Of a stretch of 64,000 nucleotides of DNA, positions 20,953 to 30,855 are shown one piece after another. Every line of letters starts with the position of its first letter. Position 1 is the stretch's first letter. A program made the position numbers and the translations under genes. The DNA is taken from assembly GCA_039111635.1 (NCBI GenBank), contig JBCAQO010000005.1, positions 1,674,001 to 1,738,000 of the forward strand, read 5' to 3'. Below the pieces are notes generated by a model. It had not been told where the DNA came from. It made no database searches and worked only from the letters and a program-made list of their open reading frames with translations. Source of the DNA: Heterobasidion occidentale. Taxonomy: Eukaryota > Basidiomycota > Agaricomycetes > Russulales > Bondarzewiaceae.

Positions 20953-23315
20953 ATGGTCCGCCGACGCTCCTCCAAGTCGAAAGACACAAAACCGGGCCCG
21001 CGGCCCGTCCACAAGAAAGACGGAAAGTTAAAGCGCTGGAACAAGCCCTCCGACATCCCACTGGACGAGGAGGACCACTGTACGTCTCTTTTCTCCCTCC
21101 CTCGTGACCTGCCTCAACCCGCGCCCCCCATCCTCAGTCCATGCATCGAGGGACCACATATTGCTCGATGGGGACGATGGTGCTCAGGACGACGATGACG
21201 ACGGGGAGGAGGAAGTTTTTGCTCTGAAGGGGATGTCGCAATCTGATGAGGAAGAGGAAGAGGAAGAGGACGGCGAGGACGAGGACGAAGATGTGGATAT
21301 GGAGGACGCCGAGGAAGAGCAACCCCCACAGAAAAAAGCGGCCAAGGCGAAGGGTAAACGTGCGTCTCGCCAGGACCCCGCCCCGGACGGCGCCTCAGAC
21401 AAATCCGACGATGAGGAGGAGGAGGAAGGCTGGGGACACAAAAAGTCAGCGTACTATTCGACCAACGCCGAGGAGCTGGACTCTGAAGACGACGAGGCGA
21501 ACGAGCTGGAGGAGCAGGAGGCGCGCCGGCTTGCAGTCGAAGTCCAGGGACGTCATGAACGAAGACGATTTCGGGATGGGGGATGTAGCGGAGACAGACT
21601 TGCTGGACGACCCCGTAGAGTCCGTCCATCCGTCTTTTCGTATACGCTGACTGACCACGAGCGCCGCAGAGATATCCTTGCCGATGCCCCGCCCAAAGTC
21701 GAGACGCAGCCGTTGCCCAAGGACAAGGCATCCATCCTCCGCCACTTGGAGAAAACAAGCCCAGAGACTCTGGCGCTGGCTAACGACTGGGACGACGTTG
21801 CCCACAAACTTCTTCGCTCGCAGGAGAAGCTCAAACAGTACGTCCTTTCGTCTGCTCCTCGCGACGACAATCTCAGCGGGGAACTTCAACGCGGCTCTAC
21901 AGGCTCGAGTCGGACGAGCCCGACTCGCTCAGCCTCGGCATGGTACATCTACACTATCGTACGTGCCATCGCCCACTTCTTCCACCAGAATCCAGACGCT
22001 GAACCCGCACAGAAACCCTCCTGACATACGCGACCACCCTCGCGTTCTACCTCCACCTCCGCGCGGGCGAGAAGTACGCCCAGCGCCCCGAGCTCCTCCG
22101 CGCGCACCCCGTCTTCGCGCGCCTGCTCCAGCTCAAGCAGGCGCTCTCCACCTCGAAGACCTCGACTTTGACCTCTCCAGCTCGGACGCGGGCTCGGACG
22201 ACGAGGACGACGAGGACCTGTACATCGACGACGACGAGTTCAGCGACCTCATGGACGAAGACGGCGCCGGCGCGCGCGCGCGCGTTCGGATCAGGCCGCG
22301 GGCCTCTCAAGCGGGACTTCGAGCAGCTCACGCGGATCTTGCGGGAGGCCGAGGAAGACACCGCGTCCGCAACGCCTAACGGCCCCGAGCGCGCGCACCC
22401 GAAAAAGAAGGACCGCAAGGCGAAGAGCAGGTCGGATCTCCGCGCGCGGCGGCGGCTCCGAGCCCCCCGCCGGCGGCCCCCCGAAGAAGAAGCGCAGGAC
22501 GGACAAGGCGTCCGCGGCGCCCGTCTTCGACCTCGTCGAGCCCGAGTTCGTCTCGTCCGCCAAGAAGAGCGGCACCGCCGGCGGGTCTTCCACGGACGGC
22601 GCCGCGGACGCGTACGGCGAGGCCGCGGCGCTCGCGGCGGCGGACGCGGAGGACAAGTCCGCGCGGCGCAAGACGCTGCGCTTCCACACGGCGAAGATCG
22701 AGAGCGCGAGCGCGCGGCGGCGGGGGGCGCGCGCGGCGCTGGGCGGGGACGACGATGTACCGTATCGGGAGCGGAGGCAGGCGCGGGAGGCGCGCGCGGC
22801 GAGGGAGGCGGCGGCGCGCGGGCTGGGCACGGGCGGGGCGGATCTGGACGGGGAGGAGCCGCAGCCGAGGAAGCAGGACGAGGACGGCGACGGAAGTGCA
22901 GAGGAGGAGGCGGCGGACGGATACTACGACCTCGTCAAGCGGAAGAAGCAGGAACGCAAGGAGGAAAAGCAGGCGGCCTACGACGCGGCCAAGGCCGCGT
23001 CGATGTACGTCGCGCCGCCCGCTTGTTTTATCCGTCTCTCACGATCCTTTTTTTCTTTTTTGCAGGCCCTCGCTCGACGACGACGCCGAGGCGGGCGGGC
23101 CCCGGGCGCTGACGCGCGCGATACTGAAGAACCGCGGGCTGACGCCGCACCGCTCGAAGAGCGTGCGCAACCCGCGCGTGAAGAAGCGGCAGAAGTTCGA
23201 CAAGGCGAAGAAGGTGCTCGCCTCGCAGAAGGCCGTCTTCAAGGGCGGCGACGCGAGCCGGTACGAGGGCGAGCGGACGGGCATATCGACCGTCGCCAAG
23301 AGCGTGCGGTTCTGA
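20953..23315 (+). CDS. SAS10: SAS10/UTP3, U3 snoRNP small-subunit processome factor (several apparent frameshifts)
   Basis: Sas10/Utp3 is an essential nucleolar protein of the U3 processome. The start at 20953 gives a basic MVRRRSSKSKDTKPG. An intron follows (donor after DEEDH, acceptor CCTCAG). Exon 2 has acidic runs, then GWGHKKSAYYSTNAEELDSE and DDEANELEEQEARRL. Further segments are QSKSRDVMNEDDFGMGDV, KASILRHLEKTSPETLALAN, LLTYATTLAFYLHLRAGEKY (the Sas10/Utp3/C1D core), LEDLDFDLSS and RGPLKRDFEQLTRILREAEE. The C-terminal Sas10 domain has ALTRAILKNRGLTPHRSKSV, RNPRVKKRQKFDKAKKVL and GISTVAKSVRF, with the stop at 23315. All conserved blocks are present but not in one frame. Breaks fall near 21529-21534, 22148-22153, 22262-22285 and 22425-22497; the last could instead be a GC-rich intron. 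GC content is extreme in 22050-23000. Confidence 0.88.
22269..22284. repeat. GC dinucleotide run inside SAS10
   Basis: An uninterrupted alternating G/C tract of about 16 bases lies within the coding sequence, exactly where the reading frame of SAS10 changes. A missing or extra dinucleotide here would explain one frame change. Confidence 0.8.
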
Positions 23316-24110
23316 GGGGAGCTGTCCAGCGCTCGGTCGGTCGTGTGCTCGCAATGCTACTACTACGTGTGCTGTCGTTCCCGCCCCCGGCAACGGGCTC
23401 TGCCCTGCCAAGGTCTCTCGTGATGCCCGTTCGTCCGTTCCGACGACGCGCAGACAGACGTCCGAGAGCACGAGATCACGATTGTAAGATATATCCAAAG
23501 AAAGCAGATCCTCGCCATTCTAAGTATCACGGGCTACAACGACATAAGTAACTTCTCGACGCGCGCGCTCCTCGACGATAAACGATAAACTGTTACAACG
23601 ACAGCGACGGCGGCGGCGGCGGCGCCGATTCTAAGCTAACGCACGCCCGCGGAACTAAAATACGCCGCTGGCCAACCGACCGACTAACCAACCACCCGAC
23701 CCAAGAAAGACGGAACGCACACGGGGAACGACGGCGGGGGAGTAAGGGAGCGAGAGGAAAACGTAAAGAAAAGAAGAAAGGGAAGAAAAAGACTAGTGAT
23801 ATACTGAATACAAAATCGTACCGCGGACGGGCGGCTGCCCACGGCAGGACCGCGACCGCGTAGATGGACCGGGTAGAGAGACAGAACGAGAACGAGGACG
23901 CGAACGAGGACAAGGGACGAACGAGAAAGACAGAAAGCGACGTTGATTAGAAAAAGAAGAAGATCCTCCTGCAAGAAACAGATACGACAGACAACAGCAC
24001 GCAGAGAACAAACAGGCAAAAAGAAACAAAAAGCGAACACCCCAGTCCGATTCCGTCGAGTCTGGAACAGAAAAAATATAGATCCACTCGCCCTCGTGGA
24101 GCCGCGGTCG
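23316..24110. other. convergent 3' region of SAS10 and the Zn2Cys6 gene
   Basis: About 800 bases between two converging genes. It contains a short GGC/CGG run (about 23606-23622) and purine-rich AAAGAAAGAAG stretches at 23760-23800 and 23880-24040. These look like 3' untranslated and spacer sequence. No gene seen. Confidence 0.5.
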
Positions 24111-27100
24111 CTAGTAGTCCACGTACATCGCGTCCGCCAGCGGGACGTGCACCTGCTGCACGCCCATCGGCTGCTGCTGCTGCATCTGCTGCGCGCGCAC
24201 CGTGTGCGGATGGTGCGACGGGTGCTGCTGCTGCTGCTGCGCGTGCGAATGCTGCTGCAGATGTTGCTGCTGGTGCTGCTGGTGCGCGAGCGGGTGGTGG
24301 TGCACGTGCGCATTCGGGGGCGCGGAGCGCGGGATCACGGACGCCATGTGCGCGAACTCGCCCTCGCCGACGCGCGCGAGCTCGTACAGCCTGCGGAGGC
24401 CGACGGCCTGCTCCGCGGCCTCCTCGTACGAGTAGCTGTACTGCTCGAGCCCCTCGATGCAGTTCTGCACCTCGGGGCGCGCGAAGCGTGCGAGCAGCAT
24501 GCCCGCCTGGTTGCAGCTCACGTGCATCACCGCCGGGTCGAGGCGCTGCGGGTGGGGGAGGCGGTGAGCACCGCGGAGGGAAGAGGGAAAGGAGGGGGCG
24601 GTGTGTGGGGGCGTGTGAAGGTCAGACTGAGCGCTCACCAAGTATCCGTTCTTCGTCAGCACGCCTGCCTGTGATCGCGTCGCCGGTCAGCATCGGCGGT
24701 CCGCGGAGAAAAGTGCGCGCGCGCGTGCGCGTCTCGACTCACCAGTCCCGCGATCCTGAGCGCGCCGTGCAGCGCCTCGTCGAGCACCTTGCGCTTCATC
24801 TCCTCAATCTGCATGTAGTTCGTCGGGAGCATGTGCCCGGGCGGGCTCCCGATCCGCGCCGCCGTTGATTTCGCGCACGCCAAAGTCGTCCAGCGCGTTG
24901 AACAGGATGATCCACATAATGTGGAACGTCGCGTCGCTCGCGCCTGTTCGCCGCCGCCCGCCAACACCAACACCATCAACGCCGCCGCCGCCGCCGAGGG
25001 GAGCGCGGGCACACCAAGCCAGATCGGGACGCGGATCAGCGGGAGAACGCAGCGAGAGAGAAGCCACTATGTCAGCTGTCTGTCGGATACGCCTCGAAGC
25101 GGAACAAGGTGCAGAATGGAAGAGAAGGGGGGAGGACATCGGGCACGGCGGAAGAAGATCACAAGCCGAAGGATAGCACAGCACCATACGGCACAGCACC
25201 CCACAAATGAAGTAAAATGAACGGGAGCCACGGCGGTACTCACACGCAGACACGGCAGACACGAAGTCCCATTCGGCCGCGAGGCTCGGCGGGATGCCGA
25301 CCTGCGGCAGGTACTGCTCGCGCCAGTCGTTCAGCTGGGCCATGATCCCGCGGAGCACCTCGAGCGGGACGCCGTCCGAGTCGGTGCTCGGTATCCACAG
25401 GTGCTTCGACATGTGCCGCGAGATGCGCGCCAGCGCGTGCGCCGCGCGGTAGTAGCCCTGCAACCGTCCGTCAGCTCGTCGTCATCGGGTGTTTCGCGCC
25501 TTCGCTGCCAGCCCTTCCATCGCGGGGCGGTGGCGCGCACATACCAAGGTCTGAAACGAAAAGCGTCAGCGACCGCTCGCGCAAAGCGGGTGAGCAGGCG
25601 GGCGAGCGAGTACGCACCTCGAGATGCTCCCTCGGGTCGGGCTTCATCATCTGCCCGTGGTGCGCGTGCCGGTCCGCGGGCGACTCGGCGTGGGCGTGCA
25701 TCGCGTCGACGGTGTAAAAGTCGACGTCGTAGTCCGAGTCGTCGAGCGCGGGCTTGCGGCGGTAGTACGCGGCGCCGTACGCGTCGGACAGGCACGCCAT
25801 CCACCACGCGAAGATCATCGTCCCGCGCGCCTCGGGGTCCTGGATGTTCGAGATGACCGCCTTGTGGTTGATCTGTGCCGCGCGCGCGCCCAGACGCACA
25901 GGGATCGCGAGTTGACGGAATGGCAAGGCGGTGCGACGATGGTCAGTCAGGAGGCACGATGGGCGAGCGCACAGCGATGCGCGGAGACGCACCTGCAGAT
26001 CGAACAGCTGCCGGATGGCCGACGTCAGCCAAAACCCGCGGTACCCTGAAGCATCTCCCGAGTCAGCAGAACACGACCGACGCAGAACACGGGATGGCGC
26101 ATCACCGCTCGCATCATCCGGCAATTCTTTAACCCTGCCAAAGTCAGCCATCGAGTTCGCAGCAGAGAGAGAAGAAAAAAAGCAAGCGAACAGAACGAGG
26201 GCACGTGAAGGGACGGCAGGGGGAGCGAGAGGTGGACAGAAGAAAACACGCACGGCTCTGCAGCGGCTCCAACAGCAGGGCGATCACGACGTGCTCCGCG
26301 GCGGGTACGCGATGCACCTTGAGCGCCTCCGCGACCTCGCGCGCGCGATCGATGAGCGCCTTGGCGAGCGCGCTCTGGTGCAGCGACGTCTGGGCGCGGT
26401 CCGCGACGAGCAGCGGGTGTTCGGAGAACTTGGCGCCCCACGCGATGACGGTCGCCATCAGGGCAGGGTGCAGCGGGTCCTCGGCCACGCCGCCCCCGCC
26501 GTTGCCCCCGCCAGTGGTGCCGTTGAGGCTCGAGGCGCTGGCACTGGCACTGGCACTGCTGGCGCTGCCGCCGGCGTATTGCCCTGGCTCGGCATGGGGG
26601 ACGAAGACGTTGAGGCGGGCGCGGAAGTGGGCGGGGTTGAGGAACGGGAGGCGGGTGTGCACGATCTGGAAGTAGACCTCGACGAGGTCGAGGGCGAACC
26701 TGACGGCGGGCGTGCGAGGGAGGAGGGTCACGATGTGCGGTCAGCGTCAGGGCCAGAGCGTCCGAATCGAGCAACGAAGGTCAAGAAGCGGGGGAAACGC
26801 AGACGTCAGAAGGCCAGTAAAGAAGAAAGAAGAAGGAAGGCGGAGAAACGAATGAAAAGGATCCCATCGGCGGCGGAAGGCTGTCAGAGCAGCCACAGAG
26901 GCAGGCAGGGCAGGGCGCGGGGGGGCAGAAGGGGGTGGGGACGCGACGTCAGGCCGGCAGTGCCCAGCAGCCCGCAGATGGACGGGAATAGCCATAGCCG
27001 AGGACAAGAAGGAACGGTGCCCGGAATGGCCGTGCGAGCAGCCCCAGCCGACCCGCGCTGCGCACGCGTGGGCGTGAGAGGGGGGCCGGGGTGCGCGCGG

Positions 27101-28529
27101 GAAAAAGGCGAAGAGACTCTCACCGCGCGGGCGAGTAAGCAAGATAAGGGGACCGGAGGGGGACTCACTCGATGCGGTATGCCTCGTCTTCGAGCTTGTA
27201 TGCGAGGTCGCCCCAGTGGTGGAACGGGGAGGACGCACGATATCCGCCTGGGCGCGCAGGGGGCGCGTAGCTGGTCGGGCTCGATCCTGATGCAGCACTA
27301 ACAAATGCACGCGCGGGATCAGGAGACGTCATGTCACCGAATGAGGCGCAAATGCGAATAAACGTCAGCGGCGGATCGCCCACGTCAATCAAGAACACGG
27401 CGGGGTCGGATGAGAATGCCACAATGGGCTAGTGAAAAGCCCGACGGATGCACGCGAGCGAGCGGGGGCGGGGGCGGGGGCGGGGGCGGGGACGCACCTG
27501 GGGCGGTCGCCGGGAGCAAAGAGGTAGGCGAGCAGCTCCGTGAAGCTCGTGTTGCGCCGAATGGGTGGCTGCACGGCCGGCGGCTGGGCGCGGAACGGGG
27601 ACGGGGACTGGGGCGGAGCGGCGGCGGAGCTGGGGATGACGACGGCGGAGCTGGAATGGGAGTGGTTAGCGGGACCATCGCCGTCAGCGTACCCGCTGGG
27701 GGGGGGGAGAAGACGAGAGGGTGAGCGAGATGGATGCGGCAATGGGATCGCCGAATGGGTGAGCGTGGGACGAGGAGAGGGCGGGGGTGGGCTAAGTATA
27801 GAAATGGAAGGACGCGCAGGAAAGGAAAGGAAGCGCCGGGCTGGCGTGCACGTACGGGTTCGGGTGGGCGGAGGCTGTGGGACTCGCGCTGGGAGAATCA
27901 GCAATGGGGAGGATCAGATCAGATCAGAGACCGTGCGGAGATAGAGAGCACCGGCGGGCATGCGTGCGGCGGAGGGGGACGAATGGGCGAGCGAAGGGGC
28001 GCGGGGGGCGAATGAGCAAGAGTCAAGGGAGGGGGCGTGGTGTGTGGGAGGGGGAATGCGCACCCTGTGTTGTTGCCGCTGTACGCGCGGGGCCTGCGGG
28101 AGACGGCAGAGACGCGCTTTTTCTCGCTGGTTGCCTGCTGCGCGTGATGTCTGCGTGTGCGTGGGTGAGCATCCCATGTGGGAGCGTAACGGGAGGGGGA
28201 AGGACGGACGTGCAGGGGTAGTTTTTGACCGTACAATGCTGCGGACGTGTGGGAACAGGGTCGGCGTGGGGCCAGGAGACAGAGAGACAGCATACCTGAC
28301 ACTGTAGCAGGAGGGGTGAGTATCGGGGGCGAAGAGAGTGAGTCAGTGAGCAAGAGACGGACCTTGGGCTGGCCCGGGAGCTGATGACACTTGACCTTGC
28401 GCTGTCTGGAAGCGGGGAGAGGGTGAGGAGAGCGCAAAGGAGGGTGCGGGAGAGGGCAGCGGACCTGCAAGCGTCACAGGCGATGTTCTGTTTTCTGGGC
28501 GGGGGGAGGGACTTTGCGAGGTCGTGCAT
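24111..28529 (-). CDS. Zn2Cys6 transcription factor with fungal-specific regulatory domain
   Basis: Start at 28529: MHDLAKSLPPPRKQNIACDA, then CR|QRKVKC, HQLPGQPK, CQ, HCTVKNYPCT, split over short exons. It forms a canonical C-X2-C-X6-C-X8-C-X2-C-X6-C binuclear cluster, followed by QQATSEKKRVSA. The middle-homology region follows: NTSFTELLAYLF, FALDLVEVYFQIVHTRLPFL (26650-26700), HPALMATVIAWGAKFSEHPL, GYRGFWLTSAIRQLFDLQ, DPEARGTMIFAWWMACLSDA, STDSDGVPLEVLRGIMAQLN, WDFVSAVSAC and SDATFHIMWIILFNALDDFG. The C-terminus has CIEGLEQYSYSYEEAAEQAV and a Gln/His-rich tail ending AMYVDY (TAG 24111). It is a nuclear, sequence-specific regulator, and its target is not deducible. There are about a dozen introns. 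One frame change occurs near 24853-24864, between REINGG and RIGSPPGHMLPTNYMQIEEM, in a GCGCCGCCG run. Confidence 0.85.
24160..24290. repeat. CTG/CAG-rich tract coding for Gln/His tail
   Basis: CTG triplets on the + strand read as CAG codons on the coding strand, with runs of four to five Gln interleaved with His. They form the low-complexity C-terminal tail of the Zn2Cys6 factor. Such triplet tracts vary in length between strains. Confidence 0.8.
27463..27492 (+). repeat. GGGGGC hexamer array inside an intron
   Basis: About five tandem GGGGGC units on the + strand, placed just downstream of the GTGCGT donor that follows the exon ending in YLFAPGDRP of the Zn2Cys6 gene. The G-rich strand is the template strand of that gene and fits a G-quadruplex pattern with single-base loops. 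Confidence 0.75.
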
Positions 28530-28879
28530 GGACGGGGACGGGAGGGGGAGGGCTGGGCGGGACGGGGTGTGTGTGTGTGTGTGAGCGAGAAGGCGGGAAG
28601 TTAAAAGGACGCACGGGTGGAGTTGATGGAGCCCGAGGCGTCTGAGGCCTGGGGCGAGGGGCTGGCGTGTTGCATCTGCAGCGTCGTTGCTTGATAGTCA
28701 AGTGCGCAAGGCAAGTGCAATCACAGCGTCAGTCGGTCCCGCTCGGCTATTCCACCCCGTCGCTTGAGACACCGGCCCTCTGTCGCACCGCCCAAACACC
28801 CCACAACACACATCACATAAGCCCGCGCTCCCCATTTTCTGCCCAGCCACAGCTCCTCAGTCGCCAGTCGCCAGCAGCC
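28530..28879. promoter_or_regulatory. divergent promoter region, Zn2Cys6 gene / TOM22
   Basis: 350 bases separate the two start codons. A GTGTGTGTGTG run at 28568-28582 lies on the Zn2Cys6 side. The TOM22 side is CA-rich (CACAACACACATCACA near 28802-28817), like a 5' leader. I see no clear TATA box. Confidence 0.55.
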
Positions 28880-29409
28880 ATGGTCAAAGTAGAGATCGTC
28901 GAGGAAAAGGACCCCCACTTCCACAACGACAACAACTCCCCCTACGCCTCCCCCTCCTCCTCCCGCACCTCCTCCTCCGTCTCCATCGACTCCGTCGACT
29001 CAGATGCCCCCGACCACGAGTCCCTCCTCGACCGCATCTCCGCCCTCGTCGACATCGTGCCCCCCTCCACCCGCCACTCCATCTCCTCCAAAATAGCCGC
29101 ATCTGCCTCCTTTATCAAGAGCGGCGGGAAGCTCGCGGGCAACCTCGTCTGGATCGTCACCACCTCCGCCCTCCTCGTCGGCCTCCCTCTCGCCCTCTCC
29201 CTCGAGGACGAGGCAAAGGTCGTCGCGCAGGAGAAGGAGATGCTCGCCCAGCAGCAGGGCGCTCAACAGGTTCGTCGCTCTCGCTTTGACTCTCTTCTGC
29301 GCGCGCGTTTGTTGACGTCACGTCACGACAGATGCTGTCCCCTGGTTCCATGTTCCCCTCCACCCCCGGGTCCTCTGACCAAAAGGGCCTCGTCCCCTCA
29401 GGCTTCTGA
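28880..29409 (+). CDS. TOM22: TOM22, central receptor of the mitochondrial outer-membrane translocase
   Basis: Tom22 is the multifunctional receptor and organiser of the TOM complex. The start at 28880 gives MVKVEIVEEKDPHFHNDNNS, then a Ser-rich acidic stretch, then the conserved ESLLDRISALVDIVPPSTRH. Next come SISSKIAASASFIKSGGKLA and a single membrane helix, LVWIVTTSALLVGLPLALSL, at about residues 95-115. The segment EDEAKVVAQEKEMLAQQQ faces the intermembrane space. One intron (GTTCGT at about 29271 to CACGACAG at about 29331, phase 0) leads to the short last exon MLSPGSMFPSTPGSSDQKGL, with TGA at 29407-29409. The acidic cytosolic domain, tail-anchor-like helix and total length (about 155 residues) fit the family. 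Confidence 0.93.
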
Positions 29410-29886
29410 GCCCCGCCATCGCCCTCGCACATCCATCCTGTACATTACACACCCCGCCACCTAACGACACACGAACTCCCCGTCCCGCTCCATGCACGTC
29501 TTTACTTTACTCGCTCTCCATGCCGATGTTCCCTGATGTCCTGTACCCCACACGTCCACACACTCGGGACAATCGAATCGAAACCAAACCACCAAAAAGA
29601 AAAAAGAAAAAGAAAAAGAAAAACATAAATGACTATCACACCGTCTGCGCACCCACACCCGGAGCCGAGCGCGCAAATCGCGGCCCGGGGACATCGCGGG
29701 CAGATCTTCACGCTGACGCTGGCGCCCAGCGCACAGACCGAGATATTATCAACCCCTTCCAGACCCTCCCCTGTTCGTGCGCTCATCTCGCTCGATTTGG
29801 GCGCCTGCTCGGCCCCGACGGCGCCCTTTTCTCGATCCCGATGACGCTCCGGGAAGAAAGCCTTGGCTCGCGAAGCAGACGATGGC

Positions 29887-29930
29887 GTGTGCGTGCGTGC
29901 GTGCGTGCGTGTGTGTGTGTGTGTGTGTCC
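29887..29930. repeat. GTGC tetranucleotide followed by GT dinucleotide microsatellite
   Basis: (GTGC)n passes into (GT)n over about 44 bases in non-coding sequence downstream of TOM22. Confidence 0.9.
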
Positions 29931-30830
29931 GTGTGCATGACTCATGGTGACCGCCATAAGCAACTCCACCACTACACTTCGTTAATTGTCAGTGAGATCT
30001 CGCGTTGGAGTTCGACGTCTCGTCTCCGGAGCCGTCGCAGTAAATAAACCGTCGTAAGTGACCCTGCCGCGGATGCAGACCGACTATCTACCGAGGCTTC
30101 TCAGTGGCTTCTCTTCTGGCTCTCTCTTTAATTGCTGCGCCTGGCCACGCCGCTGCGTCGTCCGCTCGGACTAAGAATCTTTGGCCACTATTACTTGGCC
30201 ACTGCGGCTCCGACGCGCAGTCCGAGTCCGTGGTGGCCCTGGTGAGTCGTTGCGTCTTACGCCCTCTCACTCCTCGCATACGTCCAACGCAAAGATTCAT
30301 TGAACGACGCCACTGACACACCAGAAACGACCGCGATCTACCTCATCCGGTGTTGAACGAACGCGTCGTCCAGGCCCGTCTCGCTCACTTTCCTTGACAG
30401 GCTGTGTCATAGGCCCACAGGCTGCTACTAGGTAACGTTCTGGCGCGAGGCGACGCGCGCTATACTACGGCATTGGCATGTCCTTGTTCTCTCTTCGACT
30501 TCACCATCAGCCCGTCAGCTCCATCAACTTCATCAAGTTCCTAAGCTTCCGTCGGTCGACGATCGCGTCCGGCAAGTAACGCCTGCTGAGTCGTCGTGCC
30601 GACCCCACCGATCAACGACCGGGCCCGCTGGCCACGTCGGGCGGCGCGCGCGACGATCGTCGCTCCCCGCGTGGGGAGTGCGTCGGGTGGCTGACGCGCG
30701 CGCACTTACTTTTGCGGCTCCGGATACCAAGTCCGTCTCCGTCTCCATCTCCGTCCCCATCCGGGTCCGCGCTGCACAAGCACACCCCGCACCAGCCCGC
30801 ACCGCGAAGCCCGATTCACGGTGCTCGACG

Positions 30831-30855
30831 CTTGATGCTTGATGCTTGATGCTTG
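30831..30855. repeat. GCTTGAT heptamer repeat
   Basis: About three and a half head-to-tail copies of GCTTGAT without mismatch, in non-coding sequence. Confidence 0.85.

Noticed and set aside
22168..23112. 314-codon Arg/Gly-rich frame across SAS10
   Set aside because: Only its first part follows SAS10; the rest is an out-of-frame reading created by a frame change in the GC-rich stretch.
25931..27301. 456-codon plus-strand frame opposite the Zn2Cys6 gene
   Set aside because: Low-complexity Arg/Gly/Ala-rich product, antisense to exons with clear conserved protein. It is a by-product of high GC content.
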